Translations under genes and position numbers: made by a program
Shown here: positions 1 to 10,575 of the stretch, in pieces
How the letters are laid out: every line of letters starts with the position of its first letter
How positions within the stretch are numbered: the stretch's first letter is position 1
Origin: Azolla caroliniana
Lineage: Eukaryota; Polypodiophyta
DNA: 64,000 nt
NCBI GenBank assembly: GCA_043228905.1
Contig: JBHGNT010000020.1
Span: 15,624,001-15,688,000, forward strand
Direction of reading: 5' to 3'
Notes under the pieces: model-generated
Told to the model about the DNA's origin: nothing
The model's database searches: none
What the model saw: only the letters and a program-made list of their open reading frames with translations

Positions 1-553
1 CTTCTTCCGATAGCGGTCCACGACGACGTGTGGTGTCAATTTCCATCGAAGTTGGAGTACTTACTGGAGGCGCATTATATGACTCCCTCGGAAAAGGTTT
101 CGCTACCACTGAGGCGTAGGTAGGCTCGGATCTTGCCCTTGGCATCTGGAAGTGACGTTCCGAATGCCGCTCGAAGAGGCGATTGTCGCATCTCACTGTG
201 CGACTGATTGCTTCTATTAATGACTTTGGTTCTTCGGGAAAGATCAAGAGTAAATCTTTCCATCAAGCCTTGCACGCATGTCTCACTTGCATGGCTTCTA
301 TCTATCTCTTTGTCTTCTACATTAGAATAAATATGCAAGCTTGTTGCTCTTTCACTGATTCATATTGTTCTTCATGTTCAGCCACAATGTCTTCTAGCAT
401 AGTACCTCTATCTAAAGCTTCATCGTTTGAGCTGCACATCTCCTCGTCCTCTTGTGCTAAGAGAGAGAGAGACTAGTGATCAAGAGGGAAAGTGAGGGAT
501 AGAGAGAATGACTTCTTCTCAAGGGAGGGTCGTTCGTTCGGGCGTGCCAAAAG
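1..553. other. Unassigned sequence at window start
   Basis: Short open frames occur on both strands (for example 75-338 on minus and 183-476 on plus). None shows a domain I recognise and none has a coding context. The stretch lies directly upstream of a broken gypsy pol, so it may be its decayed gag or leader, but I see no zinc knuckle or capsid motif to prove that. Confidence 0.3.
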
Positions 554-608
554 TGTTGTCGGGAGGGGGGTGAAGCCATTCTAGGCTTCACTCCCCACCC
601 CGACAACA
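554..608. repeat. Near-perfect 25-bp inverted repeat (hairpin)
   Basis: Bases 554-578 and 584-608 are inverted copies with about three mismatches, separated by a 5-nt loop. The arms read tgttgtcggg... and ...cccgacaaca. A transcript would fold into a strong stem. The hairpin sits just before the protease part of the gypsy remnant. It could be the ends of a tiny fold-back element or a structural element of the retrotransposon RNA; I cannot tell which. Confidence 0.6.
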
Positions 609-625
609 ATAAGCTCCCAAGCCCA

Positions 626-2703
626 GTGTCAGTCGGAGTCATTGATGGACGCCCCATAACATCAGGAGATGTAGTTGAAGAGTCTGAACCAATTCATGTA
701 GTCCTAGGCAATTTGGCTAGTGTCATCTCATTCAACATCATTAGTAGTCCAGAGCACTTCCTAGTTCTTGGTCTTCCATGGTTTGAGCTACATAACCCAA
801 CTATTGATTGGAGAAAAAGAACCATTGAAGAAGTCACAATACAGTCTGAGCCTCGTAAAACTCCAACAAAGGCTATGACATTCCAAAATATTTCGACAAT
901 CTCTATACATCAATTACGTGAGGAAGGACGGAAGGAAAACATGTTGGTGTTCGCAGTTTTAGCAACTCCCACATCGAGCTCACAAGAATCGGGGGTCCAA
1001 CTACCAAAGAAATATATAGAATTCTCCGATGTTTTTGATAAGGTGAAGGCCAATAGACTACTAGAGCATCGACCATATGATTGCCTGATTGATTTGCTGC
1101 CAGAAAAGAGCCTCTACAGGGGCCAATTTATAACCTTTCACCCACGGAGTTAGAGGTTCTTCGGGAATATATCGATGAGAACTTGGCGAATGGGTTTATG
1201 CAGCATTAAGATCTCCTGCTGGCGCACCCATATTTTTTGTTAAGAAGAAAGATGGTTCGCTTCGTCTGGTCGTGGATTATCGAGGATTGAATAAAGTAAC
1301 TATTTGAAACTGATATGCTCTACCATTGATTTCGAGCCTTCTAGAACGCCTCAATGGAGCTAAGTATTTCACAAAGTTAGATCTTCGAGGTGCTTACAAT
1401 CTTGTTCGAATTTGTCCTGGGGATGAATGGAAGACTGCTTTTCGTACTCGATATGGCCATTTTGAGTATACAATGATGCCATTTGGTCTCACGAATGCAC
1501 CAACAGTTTTCCAACATATGGCGAATGACATTTTTTGAGATTTCCTCGATATTTTCGTCATAATTTACCTAGATGATATCTTGATCTACTCAAAAACTCA
1601 AGAGGATCATGATATACACGTTCGACAAGCTTTGCAACGGTTGCGTGAATATGGCCTCTATGCAAAATTGGAGAAGTGCAGTTTTGACCAGCATCAAGTG
1701 GAATTTTTGGGGTACATAGTCTCTTCACATGGCATCTCTATGGATCCAGCAAAGGTTCAAACAGTTTTGGATTGGCAAACACCACAGTCTGTGCGAGATG
1801 TACAATGTTTTTTAGGGTTCGTAAACTTTTATCATAAGTTCATCAAAGATTATTCAAAGATCGTATTGCCCCTCACTCAACTGACACAGAAGAATCGACC
1901 ATTTGTGTGGAGTATAAATGCAAACTCTGCATTTGAAGGATTAAAGCAAGCATTTACATACGCACTAATTTTGATGCATGTTGATCCATTGAAGCGCTTT
2001 ATACTAGAAGCTGATGCATCCGACTTCGCACTAGGAAGCGTATTATCCCAAATTAGCAATGATGGCGAACTACACCATGTGGCTTTTCATTCACGGAAAT
2101 TCGAAGTTGCAAAAATCAACTATGAGATTCACGACAAAGAGCTTCTTGCCATTGTAGATTCTTTTCAACAATGGCGTCATTTTTTGGAGGGTTCATCTCA
2201 ACAAATCATCGTCTATAATGATCACAAAAATCTAATGTACTTCCAAAGTGCTTGAGTCTTGAGTCGTCGACAAGCTCGTTGGGCGCAGTTTTTTACTCGT
2301 TTTGATTTCGTAATTCTATATCGCCCTGGGATGCAACAAGGCAAAGCAGATGCTTTATCTCGGCGTTCATATATGGAACTTCAACCAGGAGAGGCCGCAT
2401 TTGAAAGTCAAAAGCAAATCCTCTTGGGTCTTGACCGTCTACGACTAATGGCTTTTCATGCTATAGATACACCCGGGGATTCAAGTCTTTTGGACTCCAT
2501 TCAGGAGCATATTGGGACCGATGAATTCGCCCAAGATATTCTGAACCATATTATCCCAGATCGTGCTTCTTGTTCACAATCTCAAAATCCTCGTCAAGAC
2601 TACAACCAGTTCAATTGGCATGATGGTTTACTTTTTCAACAAAATCTCTTATATGTGCCTGATTGTCCTTCTCAACTCCATGTCTTGCAACAGGCCAACA
2701 CTT
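626..2703 (+). pseudogene. Ty3/gypsy pol remnant (protease C-term, RT, RNase H, start of integrase)
   Basis: This is a broken polyprotein of a Ty3/gypsy retrotransposon. In order it shows the protease C-terminal part (LGLPWFELHNPTIDW, about 770-815), an RT entry segment (KKYIEFSDVFD, about 1007-1040), RT core motifs ([11 protein letters not shown] near 1370, MPFGLTNAP near 1483), the catalytic YLDD box near 1570, an RNase H start (LEADASDFALG near 2010), the connection ending in KADALSRR near 2350, and the beginning of the integrase zinc region. From 1326 onward one frame is kept but interrupted by TGA codons ending at 1538 and 2255. The segment 626-1153 lies in another frame and ends with TAG, and further stops fall near 1207 and 1305. 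Homology stops at about 2703, where a copia fragment begins in the opposite orientation. No LTR was found. It cannot encode a functional enzyme. Confidence 0.88.
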
Positions 2704-3575
2704 AATTGTCTACTTGTAAAAAGAGACAACAAAGTGTCATACACATCTTTGGAGCTAACTGATGTCTCCTTAGTACATGAAAGAAGTGGCTGAATTGCAT
2801 CCTCCACAAAAACAACATCACGGCTAACCAAAATGCATTTAGATTGTGGATGATACAAACGATAACCTTTACTTTTAGAATTGTATCCTACAAAAATACA
2901 TTTCACTACTTTATCATCCAATTTTTTGGGTTGTTGTTTAGGCACTAATGCTTATGCCAAACAACCAAAAACATGCAGATGGGCAACATATGGCTTTTGG
3001 CCATACCAAGCTTCATATGGAGTGATAGAGTGCAGTGCTTTAGTGGGACACCTGTTGAGTACATATGATGCACACATGACAGTCTCAAGCCAGAAACTAT
3101 GTGGTAAGGCCTGACTTTTGACCATACACCTTGCCATTTCCGTGAGTGACATGTTCTTTCTTTTAACAACTCCATTTTGTTGAGGTGTATATGGAAATTT
3201 ACACTGATATTTTATCCCACGTTCAGCTAGAAATGCATTAAATTCAGAAGACATATACTCCCCCCCTCGATCATAATGGAGGGTGCCCATTTTACATGCT
3301 GACAAATTCTCAGCCAAAGGTAGAAATTGTTTGAAGCACAGAAACACTTCGGACCTTGCCTTCAATGGATATACCCATGCATGCCTAGAAAAGTCATCAA
3401 TTAAAGTCACGAAATAAAGATAGTTCCCAAGAGAATATGTCTGCATAGGACCACAAACATCGTTATGAACAACCTGCAATTTCTACGAAGCTCTAACTAA
3501 ACCATCGTTTGGAAAAGATGAACGTTGCATTTTGCCCAAAATACAGCCTTCACAAACATGCTTCCAAGGTGCCTC
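2704..3575 (-). pseudogene. Ty1/copia integrase fragment (Copia-G)
   Basis: Read on minus, the fragment begins with the GAG-pre-integrase zinc region (CEGCILGKMQ, near 3530) and then the integrase core. The core keeps the first Asp (HNDVCGP, near 3465) and the second Asp (YDRGGEY, near 3265). At the position of the third catalytic residue the sequence reads PQQNGVVKRK, so the expected Glu is Lys. The copia-typical C-terminal segment KCIFVGYNSKSKGYR follows near 2890. A single TAA (2952-2954) replaces an expected Tyr codon in GCLA-ALVPK, and a TAG lies near 3485. Both ends are abrupt: gypsy pol (+) at 2703 and another copia piece (+) at about 3575. It is a dead fragment; family assignment is firm. 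Confidence 0.85.
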
Positions 3576-3846
3576 AAATTCCCACCGAACGAAACCGAAG
3601 TCGTAACAAGCTCGATCTAATCCATTCGGATGTATGGGAACCGGCACAAAACGTTAGTCTTGGCGGGAGTCAATACTTTGTCTCCTTAATCGACGACTAT
3701 ACGTGGCACACATGGATCTACCTCATTGAGAGGAAGAGCGAAGTCTTCGAGTGTTTCCGAAACCTGCAAAGTCTGGTTGAAAGGGAATCGGAGAGAAAGA
3801 TCAATTGCCTACGGTCGGATGGCGGAAAGGAATATTTTTCGATTGC
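3576..3846 (+). pseudogene. Ty1/copia integrase fragment (Copia-H)
   Basis: The plus frame within 3509-4015 contains a copia integrase core: LDLIHSDVWEP with the first catalytic Asp, SQYFVSLIDDYTWHTWIY, VERESERKINCLRSDGGKEY with the second Asp region, then loss of homology at about 3846. Its motifs differ from Copia-A (4634 onward), so I treat it as a separate family, although it could be a diverged upstream part of the same element. There is no third catalytic Glu and no upstream gag. It is fused head-on to Copia-G at about 3575. Confidence 0.7.
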
Positions 3847-4020
3847 ATCGCTACGATGGTTGCTTCGAGTTGTTGCACACGTAACGTCAGCTCCCCGTGT
3901 TGTTGTTTTTCCAATGCTATTTGTTGAAGATCCCCCAACAAATGGTGATTTTCTTGTTCTAGTGCTACAAATTTCTCCTTTAAGCACTAGAGCTCTGAGA
4001 AAACGGTATTCCTGAGCACT
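3835..4020 (-). pseudogene. Possible gag N-terminal coiled-coil fragment
   Basis: Read on minus, one frame gives a Leu/Gln/Glu-rich heptad segment (VALEQENHHLLGDLQQ followed by LEKQQHGELTLRVQQLE). This resembles the coiled-coil start of some gypsy gag proteins. A candidate ATG (MEIVSAQEYRF, near 4033) lies upstream in a different frame, so at least one frameshift is needed. The piece is short and no zinc knuckle follows. Another origin is possible. Confidence 0.35.
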
Positions 4021-4510
4021 AACAATTTCCATTTTACTAGGGAGCATAAGAATATTAGTATGAAAGGAAGAAAGGGGTAAGAAGATAAGGGAAACCGAAA
4101 ATAAGACCGGAAAAAGGGGATTTGTAAGCAGATCAAAGGAAGAGGAAGGAGGAGACAAAAGGAGGACGAAAAATCGGTTCAAATTGTCAGGATCAGTACT
4201 AAGACAACGAAGGAATTAGTACTAAAAAGATGAGGATTAGTACTAAGAGAGGTGTAGAACTCTCGAGAGAAGGAAAGAGTGAGAGAGGGTGAGAGAATGA
4301 TGATAAAAGATATATATTATGTGAAGAGAGTATACAATAGTAGCTAGGAGGCTTAAGACTGGCGTTGAACCGATTTGGTTCGAAATAATGCCTTGTGCCT
4401 CCTTTTATAGTGTTCTCGAGAGTACTCCTGAAGTTTCTAGAATGTTCTAGAGAAATCTGGAATATACATCAATTTTCTATAATAAAACATAAATGAAAAT
4501 AATATTTTAC
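4021..4510. other. Unassigned insert, possible LTR/leader with a minus-strand TATA box
   Basis: The sequence is purine-rich with no coding signal. A TATA-like motif reads CTATAAAAGGAGG on minus at about 4397-4409, and a GA-rich leader-like tract lies downstream on that strand. This is the arrangement of an LTR promoter, and the coiled-coil gag-like piece lies further downstream on the same strand. There is no second LTR copy in the window to confirm it. Confidence 0.3.
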
Positions 4511-4516
4511 ATATTA

Positions 4517-4590
4517 CAATGTATGGTATAATGGTCAAGAGCTCGACCCATGTAGCATAAGTTCATGGGTTCGAGTCTTGCCATATCATG
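4517..4590 (+). repeat. Degenerate tRNA-like (SINE head-like) sequence
   Basis: The stretch contains a box-A-like segment (tggtataatggtc) and a box-B-like segment (ggttcgagtct) about 40 bp apart. Outer arms TATGG and CCATA can pair like an acceptor stem. The T-stem pairs poorly and no clear anticodon arm forms, so it is not a functional tRNA gene. A tRNA-derived SINE head or decayed tRNA pseudogene is the simplest reading. Confidence 0.4.
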
Positions 4591-4633
4591 ACAAATGGTG
4601 GAGAATACCATAGGTCATTCAAAGAATTCGGCT

Positions 4634-6259
4634 CGAGTATACCGTGCCGAAGACGCCAGAGCTGAATGAACCGGACCGTAATGGAGAGAGTCTGAAGCAT
4701 GCTTGCACATGTGAAATTATCCAAGCTTTTCTGGGCTGAGGTGCTGATGACAGCAGCGTATGTGATAAATCAATCACCCTCTATACCCTTGGACGGTGAT
4801 ATTCCACAAAGGGTGTGGAGCGGCAAAGACATGTCATACCAACATCTGAGGGTGGTTGTCTTTCCTACGTGTATGTGGCAAAGGACCAGAGGGGGAAGCT
4901 GGACCCAAAATCTCGGCCTTGTATATTTCTCTGCTATGGAGATGACAAATTCGGATATCGGCTATGGGACTTAGCCAAGAAGAAGGTGATCAGAAGCCGA
5001 GACATCTTCTTTATGGAAGAGAAGATGATTGTCGACTGGGAGATTGAGAATAAGTCTCCTACTACCGAATCGAGCCAAGTTGACGCTCGACCGGATTGAG
5101 TAGAAGTTGACTCGATCGAAATTGATTCCGAACCAATCGGCCGAATGAACACTAGGCAAAATCAAGAATCGACTGAGGATCAAGGGGAGTCGGCCGAGCG
5201 AGGAACCAAAGAGGTCGAAGAAGAACCGACCGTGCAGAACAGTGGTCGTAGATGCCCCCTTAGAGAAAGGAGAGCCCTCCGAAGATTCCTGGATGAAGAG
5301 CGTGTACTGCTAACCGATGAGGGGGAGCCAGAAAGCTTCGAAGAAGCTAAGGAAGATACCCACAGCCGAGAGTGGTTGCATGCCATGCAAGAGGAGATGG
5401 AATCCTTGCATGAGAACCACACATACGAACTGACTGAGTTGCCGAAGGGGGAAAAGGCACTACGGAACAAGTGGGTATACAAATTGAAACCGAGAGATGG
5501 TGGGAATCCACCTAGGTATAAAGCACAAATTGTCGTGAAAGGCTTCCAGTAGAAGAAGGGTGTTGATTTCGACAAAATATTTGCTCCGGTCGTGATGATG
5601 ACATCAATCCGAACAGTGCTGAGCATAGCGGCCAGTATGGACCCCGAAGTCGAGCAACTAGACGCCAAGATTACATTCCTTGATGGAGATTTGGAGGAAG
5701 AGATATACATGCAACATCCAGAAGGATTCGTAGAGAAAGGTAAGGAAAATCTTGTATGCCGATTAAGAAAGAGCTTGTATGGGTTAAAGCAGGCACCTCG
5801 GCAATGGTACAGGAAATTTGAATCCTTCATGAATGACAATGGGTATCACAAAACACAGGCTGATCAATGTGTATTTGTGAAGAAGTTTGAGGGAGGAGAT
5901 TTTCTCATCCTCTTGCTATACGTGGATGACATGTTGATTGTCGGATGGGACCATATGAAGATCCGAGTACTGAAGAAGGCTTTGAGCAGGTCGTTCTCGA
6001 TGAAGGATATGGGTCCGACAAAGCAAATCCTGGGTATGCACATCGTTCGAGATCAAACGAAGAAACTGCTATGGCTGTCACAAGAGAAGTATTTGACAAA
6101 GGTGCTCTAGAGATTTGGCATGGAAAGCACGAAACCGGTCGGCTTGACACTACCGACAAACTACAAGTTGAGTAAAGATCAATGTCCGAAAATGAGAACT
6201 GAGAAGGTCGAGATGGAAAAGGTCCCTTATGCGTCAGCGGTTGGAAGCCTAATGTACGC
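4634..6259 (+). pseudogene. Copia-A, upstream part: integrase end, linker and RT of a decayed Ty1/copia element
   Basis: This is the same family as the intact Copia-D, as shared motifs demonstrate: YTVPKTPELN (integrase), AYVINQSPSIPLDGD, CPLRERRALRRF (linker before RT), the RT start (LHENHTYELTELPKGEKAL), VDFDKIFAPVV, QMWYRKF-type motif APRQWYRKF, and the catalytic YVDD box near 5921. It is broken by a frameshift near 4850 and by in-frame stops near 5098 (TGA), 5552 (TAG) and 6110 (TAG). The coding sequence stops dead after SAVGSLMYA at 6259, where the LTR of Gypsy-B begins. It resumes at 18622 with the next residues. The 5' half of the element is missing. Confidence 0.93.
6256..6259. repeat. 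Left target-site duplication of Gypsy-B (ACGC)
   Basis: ACGC precedes the TGTCGTG end of the Gypsy-B 3' LTR and is repeated at 18622-18625 after its CACGACA end. Removing the insert rejoins the Copia-A frame exactly (SLMYA + MVCTRP). Confidence 0.8.
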
Positions 6260-6892
6260 TGTCGTGTTGTTACCCTTTCGCGTGTGAAATAAGGCGGGAC
6301 CACGGGGGCCCTGAACCGAGGAGCAAGAGAGACAAGAGGGAGAGAGAAGCACGCAAGTGTAAGGCCTGCTAGATCTGTCAGCAACCGGCGGCACTCGCCC
6401 GCTGATTGAACTACCAACGCGTATACCGACTTAATCAAGGGCACACTCGAGAGAAGCGAAAGAAGACAATCCCAGAAACACAGATGACACAGATAACACA
6501 GATATTCAATTACAATAACAATGACAATTACAACGATGGCAACCCCTATAGAGAATGATGATGATGGTGGATGAAAGAGCTTTGTTCCCAGTCCGACAAC
6601 ACTTCGTCGTCTCCCAAAAAAAACACACCCCTCTCCGCCCTTTTTCTTCTCCTTTTATAGCACAAGGAGAGAGAGCCGTTTACAAACTATTAAATCGTTG
6701 TTATTCTCTGTCCTTTCGGACAGAGATCCTCTTCGATTCCCTACTTATTGAATTAATGCTACCTAGGATAATTACGTCACCGGCCTGTACTTAACTATGT
6801 ATGTAAATATATCAATACATGTGCCCGTGTGTAAGGGCTGGTTCACGCACACCATCCACCGATTCCTCCTAGGGAAGGTTTTCTCCACGAGA
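6260..6892 (-). repeat. 3' LTR of Gypsy-B
   Basis: It is near-identical to 12620-13218 plus 18590-18621. The boundaries are set by TGTCGTG (6260) and CACGAGA (6886-6892; CACGACA in the other copy). A TATA-like CTATAAAAGGAG reads on minus near 6653-6664. Scattered substitutions separate the two LTRs, so the insertion is clearly older than those of Copia-D and Gypsy-E. Confidence 0.9.
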
Positions 6893-6910
6893 TCCGCCCC
6901 CACCTAACCA
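6893..6910 (-). other. Polypurine tract of Gypsy-B
   Basis: Read on minus the sequence is GGTTAGGTGGGGGCGGA directly before the 3' LTR. It is the expected plus-strand primer position, mostly purines with two interruptions. Confidence 0.65.
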
Positions 6911-6965
6911 TGCATCCTCCAGTATGCGCCAGAATAGACTTCTGTCGGAGAAGACCGGCCCTCGA

Positions 6966-8456
6966 TTATCTTCCGCTCTCTGGTTCGCTACTCGCTCTGA
7001 ACCGGCCATCATCGTCTTCCTCGCTCCCTGGGTCCGACTCGTCCTCGTGCCGCTTCGTGAACGACTTGATCCGCTTCCCGGCTATCGGTATTGTTAACCG
7101 CGTCCCGTCGAGTTCCGCAAGATGGTAGGTGCCATTGTCGTTCGCGCTTGTTACAGCGTAGGGCCCGAACCACCTTCTCGCGAATTTGCGGGTCGCCTTG
7201 TGTTGGTTGTCGAGGCTGTTGTCGTACACCAGCACCCAATCGCCTTCTTCGATCCTCTTCGGCCATAGCCAGCGTGTCTGGTCGAACCACCCTTTGCTCC
7301 TCTCCCTCGCCGTTTGCAGCTTCGCTTTTGCCCGCTCCACGTCCTCCGATCTTCGCTCGAGCTGTCGAATCTGTGCCGTCAACAACTCTTCCCGGTTTAT
7401 CTCATTCCTCCAATCTATTGCCGCCCACGAGGAAATCGTCTGTTTGACCGATTTCTGCCCGTACATCAGTTCAGTCGACATGTACCCGGTCACCGAGCTA
7501 TCCGTCGTCCGGTCTGCCCATAGTGCATAGGGTAGGAGCCGTGGCCAATTCCTGACTTGGCCTCCGCATGTCCGCACCAATGCCTTTACGATGGGCCCGT
7601 GTCCGCGTTCCACCTTCTCGTTTTCCTCCGGATTGTACGCCATAGTGAGCGATAGTTTAACCCCTAACCGTTCAAACAGCTCTTCGGCCTCTTGTGCATC
7701 CAATTCTCCACGGTCTGCTACGATCTTTCCTACACACCCGTACCGGCACACCACCTCATCGATTAGGAACCGGCACACGACCACGGTCGTCTTGTTCAGT
7801 AATGCTCAGCACTCCACAAGGTTCGTCAGATCTTCTTGAGCTAGCACTAGGTATCGCATCTGCCCTACCCCCATCAGCATCGTCACCAGATCAACCATCC
7901 AGTTGAAGTGGATGGTCGGCGAGTATGTCGGGTGCAGCTCGTCCCGATGCCAGACTATGGAATGCATCTGACAGCTTTCGCAAGTTGTTACGAACTGATG
8001 CACGTCCCGGTATAGTCCCGGCCACTAGTACTTCTCCTTCAGCTTCTCGAACATGGCCCATGTCTCCCGGTATCCGGGCCAAGGACTCTCGTGGTACGCC
8101 GTTAACAATGCTTCCTACTCTTCCTTCCTTGCCACCACCCGGAGTGGGACTCCATCTCGCTTCTTCGGGTGCTTCCATATGCTTCCGTCCCACAGGAAGA
8201 ATCGGTATGCTTTCTTCCGGATCCAGTTAGCCTCTTCCCTTGTCCACGCCGCTCCTGGCGTCATTGTTGTCAGGAACCCACCGATCTGGAGCCACTCCCC
8301 TTCGTACTTGCTCTCGTCGAACTCGTTAAGCATCGGAGTGCTCCCAGCCCTTGCCACTATGCGAGCCGACTCGAAGAAGTCCTCACCAACTTCTTCATCC
8401 TCCGAAACCAGGCTGTCTTCGTCGTTGAACCGTGCTCTTAAAAGCATATCGACCAT
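6966..8456 (-). pseudogene. Gypsy-B integrase (pol C-terminal part)
   Basis: One minus frame runs from 8456 to 6966 with stops at 8115, near 8026 (TAG) and at 7806 (TGA where Trp fits best). The order is RNase H-integrase connection, zinc region (HQFVTTCESCQMHS, near 7990), then the core with Asp (FNWMVDLVTM, near 7895), second Asp (GKIVADRGEL, near 7730) and Glu (NPEENEKVERGH, near 7620), so the catalytic triad is still readable. The C-terminal domain follows (EEGDWVLVYDN and KFARRWFGPYAV, near 7190), ending in an acidic tail. Intact, it would splice the element into DNA. No chromodomain is visible, in contrast to Gypsy-E. Confidence 0.87.
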
Positions 8457-8466
8457 GGTGTTGTCC

Positions 8467-9072
8467 TTACCGGATCCACTTGAGCATTGCCAGGTCTGGA
8501 GTTGCGCATCCAGAAACCATACCGAGAATCGATAGGTAGTCCGTCTCGACTATCACTTCTGTCCCGATTAGATAGTCCTTGTCGGCCTTGACTGCCGAAA
8601 CGATACCCCATAGTTCGCGCTTGACTTGGGCGTATCCTCGGTGCCGCTCGCTCAACACCTTCGCCCCAAACCGGATCGGGAATCGTGTGCCGCTCTTGTC
8701 CTCCTGATTGATCACCCATCCTATACCGGTCGGGCTCGTATCTATGGTTATGTAGATTGGGACCTCCTTGCCGTAAACCGCTTTCCGGAGAGCCGGTGCC
8801 ACAGTAAGCACCTCCTTCAGTCTCCAGATAGACTCCGTATGCTCCTTGCCCCATTCGAACTTACGCCCCTTTTTCAACAGCTCGTAGAGTGGTTCCACGA
8901 CGTGTGCATAGTGCAGAATCTAGATGTGATAGAATGCACAAGCCCCCAAGAACCTTCAGACCTCCGTTATCGACCCGCATTCGTCCTTCATCGCGGAGAT
9001 GGTCTCCACCTTCGCCGGAGATGGTTTCCGGCCGTAAGGCCCACACAAGTGCCCGACTACCAGGATCTCTGA
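8467..9072 (-). pseudogene. Gypsy-B RNase H region
   Basis: Minus frames 8467-8898 and 8861-9046 together give the RT thumb-to-RNase H part. Visible are CGPYGRKPSPAKVETI (second frame), VVEPLYELLKKGRKFEW and YITIDTSPTGIGWVINQ with the first RNase H Asp, then GAKVLSERHRGYAQVKREL with Glu, and VETDYLSILGM with the third acidic residue. At least one frameshift separates it from the RT block and another (near 8460) from integrase. Confidence 0.8.
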
Positions 9073-9109
9073 ACTGCCCGAAAGCTAACTTTTCTCTGGA
9101 GAAGGTGAG

Positions 9110-10163
9110 TCACGCGCTCTCAAGCCTTTGTAGCACCTTCTCACAGTCTTTGATGTGGTCCGCAACAAACCTCCGGCAACCGTCTGGTGTAACCGACTCA
9201 TCCTTATCTTCCACCGGACATCCCTTTATCGGTATGTTGTCCAAAAATAGCCTGGTGATGTCTGGGATGTAGTCCCTTAGCACTTTCTTCATAGCGTTCA
9301 CCATGTGCGCCACCGAGTTGGTTCCTCCTTGCGGCAAGGTACACATCCACACTAGGCCGAGAGGAGTCCCTGCTCTCCACAGCTAGTTGGAACTGGTCGT
9401 ACCCCAAGTATAGATCCCCGACCGAATAGATCGACCTTCCAGTGAAGGCCTTTGCAAACTCGTCAATGGTCGGCCCGATACCTGCATTTCGAATGGTCAC
9501 TTTGTTGACCGGTTGCAGGTCCTGAATGAAGCACAGCGTGCCGTTCTTCTTTGGCACCGTAAACCACCGGTTCGAGTATGGGGCACTCGATGGCTCGAGG
9601 ATGCCCATCTCCACCTTCTTTTTCACCAGCTTCACCAACTCCGGGACGTGAGCTCTAGGTACCGGAATTGGCTTGAGATTCCACGACACATGCGGTACCG
9701 TGAAGATCACCATTGGTTCCACGATCGTTGGGTCCACGCACCCAATCTCCCCCAATGTGAATGCGAAGGCCTTCTCGTGCCTTCCGAGCATTCCCCGAAA
9801 CCTCTCCTCCTCCACCGGCAATAGGAAGCCACCCCCACCGACCTTGAGCTCCTGTAGCGTTATGTCGGTGAACTGGTGTCCTATGCCGGCCGGATTCCGC
9901 AAACTTGGGTCCCACGTGACCCCTTTTATTCGTTCCTTGCTGCACTCCGGCAAGAGTGCCGCGACTGGCCTCACCTTCCGGTCCACAGTCTTGTACCTTG
10001 TATCCACACAAGCCATCCGATCCGACCTGACTTTTTCCCCAAAGTCGGGAATGACTTCGTACATTCCCACCGAGTTAACTGGAATCATCCGGTCTTCACT
10101 GAGGCCTTGTTCGATCACCTTCTCGATTTCCCCGAGGGTGTCGTCGAAAGAGACCGCCGCCAC
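9110..10163 (-). pseudogene. Gypsy-B reverse transcriptase
   Basis: The minus frame 9204-10163 holds the RT fingers and palm start (KKKVEMGILEPSSAPYSNRW, WFTVPKKNGTLCFIQDLQPV, YSVGDLYLGYDQFQLAVE). After a frameshift near 9340 the frame 9110-9352 continues with LPQGGTNSVAHM and the catalytic box, which reads FLDN in DITRLFLDNIPIKG. Most RTs have Y/F-x-D-D, so the second Asp is changed to Asn. The FLDxIPIKG context is unusual for plant gypsy elements that I know. Confidence 0.85.
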
Positions 10164-10575
10164 GGCGCCACTAATTTCCTCACCGGGGTCGAGGACTCCG
10201 CATGTCCTGAGTCGTTCCTCTACCCGCTTCTTCTCCCGGCCAATGATGCCGGCTATCGTACAACCCCCACTATCGGAGAACCAAAACTTCCTACCTATGG
10301 TACAGGTGTGGGGATCCTCCAGGGTGTCCGAACTATCGCAGCCCCAACGATTACATTGGTAACAATCCGGCTAAAGGTGGATTATTCAGAGCAGGTGCAA
10401 TGGACAACGACAATGGTATAGTTGTAGGTTGGTTAGGCCAGAATAAAAATGAATAAAAAAAATCAACTGACTCGTGCCTTGATAGCCCTCTCTAAAAATC
10501 CCCTTGTTCGCCGCTGCCGAGGGTTTCGCGGTTCCGTTCATGGTTCAGTCGTATGGTCAGGAATTGGACTGAGTG

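Noticed and set aside
75-338. 87-codon minus frame at the window start
   Set aside because: No recognisable domain and no supporting context; kept only as unassigned sequence.
4517-4590. Functional tRNA gene
   Set aside because: Box A and box B resemble tRNA, but the T-stem and anticodon arm do not fold properly and there is no clear anticodon.
7091-7906. Serine-rich plus-strand frames opposite the Gypsy-B integrase (and similar frames opposite other pol genes)
   Set aside because: Antisense shadows of the minus-strand pol sequence with biased composition and no domain.
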